Shown in pieces: positions 16,328 to 27,241 of a stretch of 64,000 nt of DNA (position 1 is the first letter of the stretch; every line of letters starts with the position of its first letter). Where the stretch lies: assembly GCF_902460355.1 (NCBI RefSeq), contig NZ_CABPTO010000007.1, forward strand, positions 90,860-154,859, written 5' to 3'. The notes beneath the pieces were generated by a model. It searched no databases and was not told where the DNA came from. It saw nothing but the letters and a program-made list of their open reading frames with translations. This DNA is from Streptococcus sp. Marseille-P6264 (GTDB taxonomy: Bacteria; Bacillota; Bacilli; Lactobacillales; Streptococcaceae). The translations under genes and the position numbers were made by a program.

Positions 16328-17683
16328 CTATACATCCTCTCTTTTAGAAATACTTGAAAATTTATTATATTCTTTTTGGAAAATTAGCTCAACCGTACCA
16401 CGCGCTCCGCTCCGGTTTTTCTCAATAATGACTTCAACCTTATTGTTAGGAATGCCTTCCTCTTCCTCACCGGCCCGTTCATAATAGTCATCTCGGTAAA
16501 GAAAGGCTACGATATCCGCATCCTGTTCGATAGAGCCAGACTCCCGAATATCTGATAGTACTGGACGTTTGTCCTGCCGTTGCTCCACGCCACGCGAGAG
16601 CTGACTCAGCGCAATAACTGGCACCTTGAGCTCCTTCGCTAAAATCTTAAGCTGGCGGGAAATTTCTGAAACTTCCTGTTGGCGATTTTCGCGACCCGTT
16701 CCTGTAATCAACTGCAAGTAGTCAATTAAAATCAGGCCAAGATTACCTGTCTCTTGAGACAGCTTACGAGCCCGCGAACGAATCTCCGTAATTCGAATCC
16801 CTGGCGTGTCATCAATATAGATACTCGCATTGGCCAGATTTGCCGTCGCAATGGTATATTTCTGCCACTCTTCATCTGTCAATTGCCCTGTACGAATGGA
16901 GTGAGAATTAATCACTCCCTCTGATGCCAACATCCGGTCCACCAGACTCTCTGCCCCCATTTCTAGTGAGAAGATGGCCACTGTTTTATCCAGCTTGGTC
17001 CCGATGTTCTGAGCGATATTGAGGGCAAAGGCCGTCTTACCAACCGCTGGACGAGCAGCTAGGATGATTAACTCTTCTTCGTGCAAGCCCGTCGTCATCT
17101 TATCCAGCTCACGGTAACCCGTCGCAATCCCTGTAATATCAGTAGTTTGCTGAGAACGAGCTTCCAGACTAGCGAAGTTAAGATTTAGAATATCCTGGAT
17201 GGTTTTAAAACCGCTACGGCTAGCCGTTTCACTGACATCAATCAGGGCCTTTTCCGCACCCGCAATGATTTCCTCGGATGGTCTCTCGCCATCATAGGCT
17301 TGATTGATGGATTCTGTCAAACGCGAAATCAGCCGACGCAAGATTGCTTTTTCAGAGACGATTTTGGCATAGTACTCTGCATTGGCAGAAGTCGGCACAG
17401 AATTAACGACCTCTACCAGATAGCTCAAACCACCAATATTCTGCAAGTCTCCCTGGCTATCCAAAATATTGCGGACAGTGGTCGCATCGATGGCATCCCC
17501 ACGGTCTGCCAAGTCAATCATAGCCTTAAAAATCAACCGATGGGCATATTTAAAGAAATCCCCAGGCTCAATATATTCACGGACAAAGACCAGTTTGCTC
17601 TCATCGATGAAAATGGCCCCTAGTACAGACTGTTCTGCTAAAATATCTTGAGGCTGAGCTCGCAACTCATCAATCTCTGCCAT
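16328..17683 (-). CDS. dnaB: Replicative DNA helicase DnaB (named DnaC in some Firmicutes)
   Basis: A 451-residue hexameric helicase. The N-terminal DnaB domain (AEQSVLGAIFIDESKL) spans ~10-110, and the RecA-like core begins near residue 185 with Walker A ARPAVGKTAFALN, Walker B LGLILIDYLQL and the arginine region SRGVEQRQDKRPVLSDIRES. It unwinds DNA ahead of the replication fork. It is encoded between rplI and veg, the usual arrangement in streptococci. ATG 17683 begins MAEIDELRAQPQD, with AAGGA upstream. Confidence 0.97.
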   Translation of the reverse strand: MAEIDELRAQPQDILAEQSVLGAIFIDESKLVFVREYIEPGDFFKYAHRLIFKAMIDLADRGDAIDATTVRNILDSQGDLQNIGGLSYLVEVVNSVPTSANAEYYAKIVSEKAILRRLISRLTESINQAYDGERPSEEIIAGAEKALIDVSETASRSGFKTIQDILNLNFASLEARSQQTTDITGIATGYRELDKMTTGLHEEELIILAARPAVGKTAFALNIAQNIGTKLDKTVAIFSLEMGAESLVDRMLASEGVINSHSIRTGQLTDEEWQKYTIATANLANASIYIDDTPGIRITEIRSRARKLSQETGNLGLILIDYLQLITGTGRENRQQEVSEISRQLKILAKELKVPVIALSQLSRGVEQRQDKRPVLSDIRESGSIEQDADIVAFLYRDDYYERAGEEEEGIPNNKVEVIIEKNRSGARGTVELIFQKEYNKFSSISKREDV

Positions 17684-17709
17684 AGGTGAATCCTTCCTTT
17701 ATTCCCTTT

Positions 17710-18162
17710 CTACCCTTCAGTAACCCGCAGGCGAATCACACCTGTTACATCTTGGTAAATCTTTACAGGAACATCAATCAGACCAATCGAACGAATGGGA
17801 GAATCAACCTTGATATTCCGTTTGTCAATTTTTAGGCCAAATTGCTTTTGTAGTTCATCAGCAATTTTCTTGTTAGTAATCGAACCAAAAGTCCGTCCGT
17901 CTGGGCCGACCTTCTCTGTAAACGCAACAACCGTTGCCTCTTCTTCCAACTTAGCTTTAATGGCTTGAGCTTCTGCTACCATTTCTGCGTGGGCTTTTTC
18001 TTGAGATTTTTGCTTTCCTCTCAGCTCACCGATAGCTTGTGCATTGGCTTCTTTGGCCAGATTTTTCTTAATCAGGAAATTTTGAGCGTAGCCAGTAGGC
18101 ACTTCCTTGATTTCCCCTTTTTTCCCTTTTCCTTTTACATCTGCTAAAAAAATAACTTTCAT
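17710..18162 (-). CDS. rplI: 50S ribosomal protein L9
   Basis: A 150-residue protein with the L9 N-terminal domain ([32 protein letters not shown]), the long connecting helix, and the C-terminal domain ([20 protein letters not shown]). L9 binds 23S rRNA near the L1 stalk. The gene starts one base after the gdpP stop codon and is followed closely by dnaB, giving a gdpP-rplI-dnaB-veg unit. Confidence 0.97.
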   Translation of the reverse strand: MKVIFLADVKGKGKKGEIKEVPTGYAQNFLIKKNLAKEANAQAIGELRGKQKSQEKAHAEMVAEAQAIKAKLEEEATVVAFTEKVGPDGRTFGSITNKKIADELQKQFGLKIDKRNIKVDSPIRSIGLIDVPVKIYQDVTGVIRLRVTEG

Positions 18163-18163
18163 T

Positions 18164-20149
18164 TTATTTCTCCTTTTCTAGTGATTCTTCATTATCCATC
18201 ACTTGATCCATAATCTCTTGATTTAGACGTTGGGTGACTTCAGCAACCGTTTGATCGCTGACTTGCGCTGCAGCTAGATTAAAGTGGCCGCCACCACCCA
18301 TTTTCTCCATAATCCGCTGGACATTGATCTTGCTGCGACTACGAGCTGAAATGGATACGTAACCCTCAGTATTCCTGCTGACCACAAATGTTGCTTCAAT
18401 GCCCGACATGGCAAGCATAGTGTCAGCTGCCTTACTAATGACGACAGTATCATAGCTGGTATTTTCAGGACCCGCTGCTACAATCACATTTGGCAAAAGC
18501 TTCTTACCAGTCAAAATCAGCTCATTGACTGCTCTATACTCTTCAAAATTCGTCGAAGAAATATCCTGAATGACGACACTATCACTGCCCCGAGCCCGCA
18601 AATAACTGGCTACATCAAAGGTTCGACTCGTTACTCTGGAGGTGAAATTCTTGGTGTCTAGCATAATCCCAGCCATGAGCAGGCTGGCTTGAATTTTATT
18701 AAGGCGATTTTTCTTGGAGTTTTGAAACTGAATCAGCTCTGTTACCAATTCGCTGGCGCTGCTAGCTCCACTTTCGATATAGGCGATGACTGCGTTTTCA
18801 GGAAAATCCTCATCGCGACGATGATGATCCACTACAATTGTCTGACTAAATCGATCAAATAATTCTCTTGAAAGCGTTAAGGCCAACTTCGAGTGGTCTA
18901 CCATTATCAAGAGCGAACGACTGGTCACTCGGTTTACGGCTTCTGAGATCGGCAAAAGATAATCAGCGCCTTCTGACGTCAATTTTTGAATAGAGCGATA
19001 GATATCTGACCCCATCTGTTGATCATCATACACAACATAAGCTTTCTCAATGATATTGCTAGCAAAAAGCTGCATACCCACCGCGGAGCCTAAGGCATCC
19101 AAATCAAGATTGCGATGACCAACCACAAAAACCTGATCTACACTCTTGATTTTATCTGAAATAGCTGCCATCATAGCCCTCGTACGCGTGCGTGTACGTT
19201 TGACAGATGCAGCCGTTCCACCACCAAAGTAAACTGGATTCTTGGTCTCGTCATTCTCTTTGACAACCGCTTGGTCACCACCTCGGACCTCAGCTAGGTT
19301 AAGATTAAGGAGGGCAATCTTACCAATTTCATCATGCTTACCATCCCCGTAAGAAAAGCCCATACTAAGCGTCAGAGGAAGTTTTCGATTCTTGGCTTCT
19401 GTCCGAAATTGATCAATGATCGAAAATTTACTATCCATCAGTTGTTCCAAAACCGTATAATCTGTGAAAAGATAATAACGATCCATACCCACCCGACGGT
19501 AGAACATATGAAATTGCTCAGAAAACTCTGCTACAAAGTTAGCTACAAAACTATTGATATGACTGATATCTGAATCTGATACAGCATCTTCCAAATCATC
19601 ATAATTATCAACTGAAACAACACCGATAACTGGTCGCGTCGTAACGAGCCCAACTGTTGCTTCATACTCACTTGATGCATCAAAAAAGTACAAGACACTA
19701 GAAGCTGAATCAAAGTAAACAGAATACTGGTTTTCTCCTACTGTTGCGTAGCTACCCGATTTCGAAGCAGCAAGCTGGATAATTTCCTGCAGGAGATCAC
19801 TATTTAGCTCCCCATCATCCGTTGTAAAAATCAATTCAGCATAAGGATTGAACCAGTCCACATCTCCACTATTTTCATTGATTTTAATCACACCAACTGG
19901 CATCTTATCTAACAAAGAAGCTAAACTTCCCTCTGCTTGATGATTGACATAGCGAATCTGCTCAAGCTCGTCCAATTCGGACATTCTCTGCTGCTGAATA
20001 AATAGCCCAACCAAAAGCGCCAGCACTATGAAAAGAGAAGCCAGCATAGGCAAACTATCACCAAAAAGGCGTAGACAAATAGCTAATATGATAAAGGAAG
20101 TAAACCCCACTATCGCAAAGTGGCTCGGGGAAAAACGAATTCTTTTCAT
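18164..20149 (-). CDS. gdpP: Cyclic-di-AMP phosphodiesterase GdpP (DHH/DHHA1)
   Basis: A 661-residue protein. Two N-terminal membrane helices ([14 protein letters not shown] and [16 protein letters not shown]) are followed by a PAS domain (~residues 80-150), a degenerate GGDEF domain, and a DHH/DHHA1 phosphodiesterase. Catalytic motifs are [28 protein letters not shown] and [13 protein letters not shown]. It hydrolyses c-di-AMP and so controls turgor, cell-wall and competence-related responses in streptococci. First gene of the gdpP-rplI-dnaB unit; the 280 bp upstream is AT-rich and non-coding. Confidence 0.95.
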   Translation of the reverse strand: MKRIRFSPSHFAIVGFTSFIILAICLRLFGDSLPMLASLFIVLALLVGLFIQQQRMSELDELEQIRYVNHQAEGSLASLLDKMPVGVIKINENSGDVDWFNPYAELIFTTDDGELNSDLLQEIIQLAASKSGSYATVGENQYSVYFDSASSVLYFFDASSEYEATVGLVTTRPVIGVVSVDNYDDLEDAVSDSDISHINSFVANFVAEFSEQFHMFYRRVGMDRYYLFTDYTVLEQLMDSKFSIIDQFRTEAKNRKLPLTLSMGFSYGDGKHDEIGKIALLNLNLAEVRGGDQAVVKENDETKNPVYFGGGTAASVKRTRTRTRAMMAAISDKIKSVDQVFVVGHRNLDLDALGSAVGMQLFASNIIEKAYVVYDDQQMGSDIYRSIQKLTSEGADYLLPISEAVNRVTSRSLLIMVDHSKLALTLSRELFDRFSQTIVVDHHRRDEDFPENAVIAYIESGASSASELVTELIQFQNSKKNRLNKIQASLLMAGIMLDTKNFTSRVTSRTFDVASYLRARGSDSVVIQDISSTNFEEYRAVNELILTGKKLLPNVIVAAGPENTSYDTVVISKAADTMLAMSGIEATFVVSRNTEGYVSISARSRSKINVQRIMEKMGGGGHFNLAAAQVSDQTVAEVTQRLNQEIMDQVMDNEESLEKEK

Positions 20150-20378
20150 TAAAAAACCTCTTATTGCGCCATTTTACCATATTTTCTTAAAAAAAGCGAG
20201 TTTTCACTGTCTTTGGACACTTGTAAAGCAAGACAGAAGCAAGTCGCTAAGATTCTTTTTAGATAAGAACTTGTGAATCGCTTTCAATCTCTGTAAACCT
20301 TGTAAATATAACAGTTTTAATAATTGACAATATATGTAAACCCTGTTTTGTATAAAGAGATTCTTTTGTCAATTTTCG

Positions 20379-20394
20379 TTTACAAAACTGTAAA
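20379..20394. promoter_or_regulatory. TTTACA-N4-TGTAAA dyad between gdpP and mnmG
   Basis: TTTACAAAACTGTAAA is one of three such 16-bp dyads in intergenic DNA of this window (also 23768 and 31829). It lies about 10 bp before the mnmG terminator. Binding protein unknown. Confidence 0.3.
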
Positions 20395-20404
20395 TTATAT
20401 AAAA

Positions 20405-20432
20405 AACGTACTATCATTAAGATAGTACGTTA
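20405..20432 (-). terminator. mnmG terminator
   Basis: ACGTACTATC pairs with GATAGTACGT (10-bp stem, 4-nt loop). On the reverse strand it is followed by a T-run, just after the mnmG stop codon. Confidence 0.85.
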
Positions 20433-20438
20433 ATATGG

Positions 20439-22349
20439 TTATGATTTTGCTTTGTTTTTAGAAATACTTCTAGACTTTCCTTCCAAATAAACCATCAAAA
20501 TCGAAATATCTGCTGGATTGACACCCGAAATACGGCTTGCTTGACCAATCGTTTCTGGATTGATTTTCTTAAACTTCTGCCGTGCTTCTGTCGCAATGGA
20601 ATCAATATCATCCCAGTCAATATTAGCTGGAATCCGCTTTTCTTCCATACGTTTCATCTTCTCAACCTGATCAAGGGCTTTAGAAATATATCCTTCGTAC
20701 TTAATCTCTGTCTCAATTAGCTCGATAATTTTTTCATCCAACTCTTCTGTCGCTGGACCAATAAACTGAACTACATCTTGGTAAGACACTTCCGGACGCC
20801 GCATAAATTCTTTAGCTGTCACTGCATCTGTCAGAGATTTAAAGCCAAGAGCTTCTATCTTAGCATTGGTTTCCTTGACAGGTTTCAACTTGATGGATTC
20901 CAAGCGCTTCATCTCGTTGTCAAATTGATTCTTTTTAATCTCGAAACGAGCCCAACGCTCATCATCTACCAAACCAATTTCTCGGCCAATCTCTGTTAAA
21001 CGCATATCAGCATTGTCATGGCGGAGAATCAAACGGTACTCCGCTCGGCTAGTCAAGAGTCGATAAGGTTCTACGGTTCCCTTGGTCACTAAATCATCAA
21101 TCATGACTCCAATGTAACCATCACTGCGCTTCAAGATTAACTCCGGCTTACCTTGAACTTTCAAGGCCGCATTAATCCCAGCGATAATCCCTTGACCTGC
21201 AGCTTCTTCATAACCAGAAGTTCCATTGGTCTGACCTGCTGTAAAGAGTCCAGAAATTTTCTTGGTTTCCAAGGTTGCCCGCAACTGGTGAGGCATAATC
21301 ATATCGTACTCAATGGCATAGCCTGTCCGCATCATCTCAGCATTTTCTAGCCCCTTAATAGAGTGAACCAAGTCCTTCTGCACATCTTCTGGCAGACTGG
21401 TTGATAGCCCCTGCACATAAACTTCTTCCGTATCACGTCCTTCAGGCTCTAGGAAAAGCTGGTGGCGTTCTTTGTCCGCAAAACGGACGATTTTATCCTC
21501 AATAGACGGGCAATAGCGTGGCCCCACACCCTTGACTATTCCTGAAAACATAGGCGCCCGATGCAGGTTGTTTTGGATGATTTCATGACTTTCGGCATTG
21601 GTATAAGTCAACCAGCAAGGAACTTGATCCTTCACATAGTCCTCATCACGAGACGTGTAAGAGAAATGATTGGCCTTTTCATCACCTGGCTGAATCTCGG
21701 TCACATCATAATTGATAGATGACGCCTTGACACGCGGAGGCGTTCCAGTTTTAAAACGACCAATTTCAAAACCTAGATCCCGCAGGTTATCAGCCAAAGG
21801 AATGGCTGCCAGACTGTGATTCGGGCCAGATGAATACTTGAGATCACCAATGATAATTTCTCCCCGCAAGGCTGTTCCAGTCGTAACAATGACAGCTTTA
21901 GCTGCAAATTCTTGATTGGTCGCTGTCTTAACCCCAATGACCTTACCATCTTCTACTAAGATTTCATTAATCATGGTTTGCCGCAGAGTCAGATTTTCTT
22001 GATTTTCGACAGTTTTCCGCATTTCTTTGGAGTAGACTTCCTTATCCGCCTGCGCACGAAGAGCCCGTACTGCAGGTCCCTTCCCCGTGTTGAGCATCTT
22101 CATCTGGATATAGCTCTTGTCAATATTCTTGGCCATCTCACCGCCCAAAGCGTCTACTTCACGGACAACAATGCCTTTAGCAGACCCTCCGATAGATGGA
22201 TTACAAGGCATAAAAGCCAGCATCTCAATATTAAGGGTTGCTAGCAGCACTTTACAGCCCATACGACTGGCAGCCAGAGACGCCTCAACTCCGGCGTGGC
22301 CTGCCCCAATCACGACAATATCATAACTTTCAGTAAAATTGTGTGTCAT
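20439..22349 (-). CDS. mnmG: tRNA uridine-5-carboxymethylaminomethyl modification enzyme MnmG (GidA)
   Basis: A 636-residue FAD enzyme that, with MnmE, modifies the wobble uridine of several tRNAs. The FAD-binding motif [12 protein letters not shown] is near the N-terminus, followed by [13 protein letters not shown] and [11 protein letters not shown], with the C-terminal GidA helical domain ending after [14 protein letters not shown]. The chosen ATG at 22349 gives [20 protein letters not shown], matching streptococcal homologues; in-frame ATGs lie upstream at 22364 and 22421 and make only a longer leader. It precedes no other gene before its terminator and is 137 bp from mnmA. Confidence 0.95.
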   Translation of the reverse strand: MTHNFTESYDIVVIGAGHAGVEASLAASRMGCKVLLATLNIEMLAFMPCNPSIGGSAKGIVVREVDALGGEMAKNIDKSYIQMKMLNTGKGPAVRALRAQADKEVYSKEMRKTVENQENLTLRQTMINEILVEDGKVIGVKTATNQEFAAKAVIVTTGTALRGEIIIGDLKYSSGPNHSLAAIPLADNLRDLGFEIGRFKTGTPPRVKASSINYDVTEIQPGDEKANHFSYTSRDEDYVKDQVPCWLTYTNAESHEIIQNNLHRAPMFSGIVKGVGPRYCPSIEDKIVRFADKERHQLFLEPEGRDTEEVYVQGLSTSLPEDVQKDLVHSIKGLENAEMMRTGYAIEYDMIMPHQLRATLETKKISGLFTAGQTNGTSGYEEAAGQGIIAGINAALKVQGKPELILKRSDGYIGVMIDDLVTKGTVEPYRLLTSRAEYRLILRHDNADMRLTEIGREIGLVDDERWARFEIKKNQFDNEMKRLESIKLKPVKETNAKIEALGFKSLTDAVTAKEFMRRPEVSYQDVVQFIGPATEELDEKIIELIETEIKYEGYISKALDQVEKMKRMEEKRIPANIDWDDIDSIATEARQKFKKINPETIGQASRISGVNPADISILMVYLEGKSRSISKNKAKS

Positions 22350-22486
22350 TTCTTTTTCCTTCATTTTTTCACCAAAAAAGGCCAAGTCTCTAGAAGTGCA
22401 GGACAAAAAAGCCTGCAACATCCATGAGCTTTGACCATCATAGGTATTGCTTATCTTATTGTAGCAAATTGAGCGAAATTGTCAAT

Positions 22487-23676
<1,190 letters not shown>

Positions 23677-23767
23677 CTTGAGCAAGGTCTATTATAGCAT
23701 GATTTAGCAAGGAGAACAACGAATAACCTTTGCCCAATCTGATGAGTATTTCAAGTTGTCAAGTAAG

Positions 23768-23783
23768 TTTACAGCATTGTAAA
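23768..23783. promoter_or_regulatory. TTTACA-N4-TGTAAA dyad between mnmA and the LysM gene
   Basis: TTTACAGCATTGTAAA, the same arrangement as at 20379 and 31829. No other feature explains it. Confidence 0.3.
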
Positions 23784-23839
23784 TATCTTGATACAAAAAC
23801 ATCATATTCCAACCAAGAATTTACTAATAATTATAAAAA

Positions 23840-23866
23840 AGGAACTAGAATGCAAATTCCAGTCCC
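23840..23866 (-). terminator. Terminator of the LysM-protein gene
   Basis: On the reverse strand GGGACTGGAAT pairs (two wobbles) with ATTCTAGTTCC and is followed by TTTTTT. Confidence 0.65.
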
Positions 23867-23891
23867 CATAAACATATTTCTAAATAAAGTT

Positions 23892-24428
23892 TTAATACCA
23901 GCCATTTGCTAACCAGAAATTTTTAGCAGCCGACCATGAGCCATAGCGACCTGCTACATAAGCATCCGCTGTTTTCTCTTGATTTTCTGGTGACAAATCT
24001 CCATTTAGATAGGTGATAGTCAACTGATAGCGACCATAGTATTGCCCATTTTGCGCTGTATAACTGCCGCTGGATTCTTTTTGAGCAATCCACTCTTTGG
24101 ATTCTGCATCCTCAGCACTCAAGCCAGAACTTGGGTTTACAGTAGATTGCTCAGCCTTATCTGATTTTTCAACAGTCACCTGCTCAGACACATCATCGTC
24201 CAGCTCTAAAACCTGTCCAACACTAATCAGATTGATATTGCTGATCTTGTTTTTTTGCGCAATCTTGTCAACATTCGTCTGATGAGAAGAAGCAATCGCT
24301 GACAAGGTGTCACCTGACTTGACAGTATAACTTTCTGCATTGGCTACAATAGGAAGCAAAACAGCAGCTCCTGACATCAAACTGAGCAAGCCTACTTTCA
24401 TCATTCTATTTTTAAAATACAAATTCAT
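23892..24428 (-). CDS. Secreted LysM peptidoglycan-binding protein (lysozyme/transglycosylase-like tail)
   Basis: A 178-residue exported protein. A signal peptide ends near ANA-ES (residues 30-31). One LysM domain follows (SYTVKSGDTLSAIASSHQTN to GQVLELDD, residues ~33-76), then an acidic linker, and a C-terminal ~65-residue domain (WIAQKESSGSYTAQNGQYYG, ending WSAAKNFWLANGWY). The C-terminal domain resembles those of streptococcal LysM cell-wall proteins thought to be transglycosylases, with Glu of KESSG as a candidate catalytic residue; activity is not shown. AAAGGAG precedes the ATG. It is a paralogue of the gene at 40153 in domain plan. Confidence 0.8.
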   Translation of the reverse strand: MNLYFKNRMMKVGLLSLMSGAAVLLPIVANAESYTVKSGDTLSAIASSHQTNVDKIAQKNKISNINLISVGQVLELDDDVSEQVTVEKSDKAEQSTVNPSSGLSAEDAESKEWIAQKESSGSYTAQNGQYYGRYQLTITYLNGDLSPENQEKTADAYVAGRYGSWSAAKNFWLANGWY

Positions 24429-24571
24429 GTTTAGAATTCTCCTTTTCTGTGATATATCTATCCTAAAGTAAAAGTATTACAGAATCTTATTACTTTGATG
24501 AATTATATTACAGACTATTGAAGAACTTGTAAAAACAGACATATATTCTAAAGTTTTTGATGATGTAAAGG

Positions 24572-27166
24572 CTATGCTGAACTATCTCTATGTTTTTTGC
24601 TCCATTTAAATCGAACTCTATCATAGAAGAAAAATAAAACTATTCCTAAAATGAAAGCTGCAGTTCCTTCCTTTAATCCCCTTGGAACAAATGATAGGGT
24701 AACTCTGCCTGCTCCTCTGTTCACATCAAGTTTCATAAAACCATTTTGCGCACGTTTTAACGGAACCTTCTTGCCATCTACACTAGCTGTCCAGCCCTTA
24801 TCGTAAGGAATGGTGAAAAAGAGAGAACTATCTCTATCTGCATGATAATCAACTGTTACCGTATTGGATTTTGTCGTCACAGAAACCTCTTGTTCTTTCA
24901 ATTTACTTATGAGTTGCTGATATTTATTCACATCCACAGAGAAAAACTCTGGTTGGTTAAAAGAGACAGTTCGATTCTCTGGGAAAGAAAATTGGATAGA
25001 AACCGTCTGTGCTTCCTTAAAGTAACCAATATTCAAAAATGGGAAAACATTATGAGTCGGATAACGATTCGTGATTCCATTTACAGTGATATTGACATCC
25101 GTTTGATTATCGTTTGAAAAATCAAGATCTGAAAGGTTGACATAGACTTGACTACCTGCAGCTACCTCAATTGTATAGGTGATGCTAGCATAACTTAATT
25201 GACTGTCATTTTTGATGCTTGCAGTTACTTTTCCTTCAGTTTCTTCCTCACTATCAACTATAGAAATCCGCTCATAATATTTATGATTCAAACCCGATAA
25301 TTGATTTAAAAAGGCTGTTTGATTGTCAAGTGTTAAATTTGTAAACTTGACATCTTTGTAAACATCATTGGTTAAGAAAGCCAAGCCCAAAGCATAATTA
25401 TTTTCATACAGTGTCATTGACCGCTCAGTCTTCTCTGCAGAAAAACCAAATTTCTGTGGGTCTGTTTCAGACAAGTTATACTTTACAGCAAAGATGCTAT
25501 CCATCAAAATAGTATTATTTTGATAGCGGAGATTGAGATTAGTTCCTGCCGATTTAAATCCTAATTTATCTAAAGTCGAGCTTGCTTGCGTATTTCTGAC
25601 TGATGAGAATTGAGAAATTCCATTATAATTAAATTTCATACTGTCATTCCCAGTCTGAGGATCAAGCCTCTCTGTTCGAAAGAAATCTTTGTTTTCTTTC
25701 TTACTATACTTGACAAGACTGTCAATTTCGTTCATCTTTTTCGAATAGGATGAACGACTTGCAAAGACCCATTCTTTTGCAATTCCATCAACCTGATAAT
25801 AAGCGTTTAAAGTAAGCTCAAAAACCACAAAAAACAGTAAAGATAGTGTAAACATCCTTTGCCTAACGTGATAACGAATAAAAGCAAAACTGATTAAGAG
25901 ATAGGCAAAGAAAAACTCTAAAGTAAAAATGTAATTTTCGGGACCAAGAAAATCATAGTGCTTTCTATAATGCAAAGTGGCTAGAAAACCAAAAGAAATG
26001 AGTAGAAAGCTAAGGAATACTTGTCGCCATTTTACTTCCTCCAAACGATTGAGCGTTTCTGCAGCCATCAAAATGATAAGAAGAGAAAAGAGCCAAGAAT
26101 AGCGATGTAAAAACATATTTGGAGCATGCATTCCTTGCCAAAGCAAATCCAAATGCTGCAGTCGAAAGCTCACTATAAAAATGCCAATCAACAAAATGTA
26201 GGTCAGTTTCACGCGAAGCTTAATACTTTTTATCGTGAAAAATAAGATACTTAAAATAAGAGGAAATAGACCAACATAAATCATAGGAATGGATCCATAC
26301 TTAGTCGTATCAAAACTTCCTACAAAATTTTTAGCAAAAATATCTAGATACCAACTTTTCTCAGTAAACAAGTCTTCAACCTTTGTCAAGGTCTCACCAT
26401 GTGAACTCAGATCTAGATAAGTCGGCAAAATCATAGTTAAACTAGTAAGGCCTGCTAATATTGACACGATAGCAAAATCAGGGAGAGAGCGAATCCTAGC
26501 CTTAAAGTTCCAAGAAAGCTGAACGAGATACCAAAGGACTAAAAACAAGGACATCATGTAACCAAAATAATAATTTTGGATAAAGAGGATTGACAAGCTT
26601 GTAAAGTATAAAACTCTCCCTTGTCCATTCATCAACTTGTGTAAACCAAAGATGATAAGGGGGACTACTATAAATACATCTAACCAAGTTTTTATTTCAA
26701 GTTGACTAACTGAGAAACTCATCAGGGCAAAGGAAGTCGACAGAATCAAGATTAGTGTTTCTGAAATTTTTTTAAAGATCCCTTTAATGCTAATACAAGT
26801 TGTCAAGCCAATCAAGCCAAATTTAATAAGAGTAAACAAGTAAACCGCATCTGGCATTGATTTTAAATCGAAAAAGTAGACGAAGGGGGAAAGGAAACTT
26901 CCTAGATAATAGCTGGAGAGGGCATAAAAATTTTGCCCTAAGCCACTTGAAAATGTGTAAAAAAGACTATCTGTTCCATGAAGGATATTCCTCAAGGTCG
27001 TATCAAATACGACATACTGATGGAAGCCGTCTCCAAGTAACGGCGAAGTATCACTTCCCCAGTAAATACCTTGACTCAGATAAACGAAACACATAATGAG
27101 AAAAGGTAAGATGAAGGAAGCCAAATAAAGCCAATTTTTCTTAAAAAAATATCTGATTTTTTCCAT
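24572..27166 (-). CDS. YfhO family membrane protein
   Basis: An 864-residue integral membrane protein. It has about 12 membrane helices in the first ~470 residues (starting LYLASFILPFLIMCFVYL) and one at the C-terminus (AAFILGIVLFFFYD), with a large extracytoplasmic domain of ~370 residues between. The loop GDGFHQYVVFDTTLRNILHG carries an acidic motif typical of GT-C-type glycosyltransferase-like folds. YfhO of Bacillus is implicated in lipoteichoic-acid glycosylation; streptococcal function is not established. The ATG at 27166 is 76 bp from the ABC-F stop codon. Confidence 0.8.
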   Translation of the reverse strand: MEKIRYFFKKNWLYLASFILPFLIMCFVYLSQGIYWGSDTSPLLGDGFHQYVVFDTTLRNILHGTDSLFYTFSSGLGQNFYALSSYYLGSFLSPFVYFFDLKSMPDAVYLFTLIKFGLIGLTTCISIKGIFKKISETLILILSTSFALMSFSVSQLEIKTWLDVFIVVPLIIFGLHKLMNGQGRVLYFTSLSILFIQNYYFGYMMSLFLVLWYLVQLSWNFKARIRSLPDFAIVSILAGLTSLTMILPTYLDLSSHGETLTKVEDLFTEKSWYLDIFAKNFVGSFDTTKYGSIPMIYVGLFPLILSILFFTIKSIKLRVKLTYILLIGIFIVSFRLQHLDLLWQGMHAPNMFLHRYSWLFSLLIILMAAETLNRLEEVKWRQVFLSFLLISFGFLATLHYRKHYDFLGPENYIFTLEFFFAYLLISFAFIRYHVRQRMFTLSLLFFVVFELTLNAYYQVDGIAKEWVFASRSSYSKKMNEIDSLVKYSKKENKDFFRTERLDPQTGNDSMKFNYNGISQFSSVRNTQASSTLDKLGFKSAGTNLNLRYQNNTILMDSIFAVKYNLSETDPQKFGFSAEKTERSMTLYENNYALGLAFLTNDVYKDVKFTNLTLDNQTAFLNQLSGLNHKYYERISIVDSEEETEGKVTASIKNDSQLSYASITYTIEVAAGSQVYVNLSDLDFSNDNQTDVNITVNGITNRYPTHNVFPFLNIGYFKEAQTVSIQFSFPENRTVSFNQPEFFSVDVNKYQQLISKLKEQEVSVTTKSNTVTVDYHADRDSSLFFTIPYDKGWTASVDGKKVPLKRAQNGFMKLDVNRGAGRVTLSFVPRGLKEGTAAFILGIVLFFFYDRVRFKWSKKHRDSSA

Positions 27167-27182
27167 GTTTCTTATAGAGAAA

Positions 27183-27232
27183 GAGGCCGAAACGTTGTTT
27201 CATGCCTCTGTAAACCTCTGTCAACTCATGTT
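27183..27232 (-). terminator. Double hairpin after the ABC-F gene
   Basis: Reading the reverse strand, GTCAACATGAGTTGAC is followed by AGAGGC...GCCTCT with TTTCTC after it. The second hairpin is a probable terminator of the ABC-F gene. Confidence 0.55.
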
Positions 27233-27241
27233 GACAACTTA

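Noticed and set aside
23730..23912. 60-residue open frame in the mnmA-LysM intergenic region
   Set aside because: No ribosome site, no domain and overlap with a terminator; the region looks non-coding.
26206..26221. GTTTCACGCGAAGC in the YfhO gene as a further parS site
   Set aside because: Several mismatches in the palindromic core, so it falls below the two accepted one-mismatch sites.
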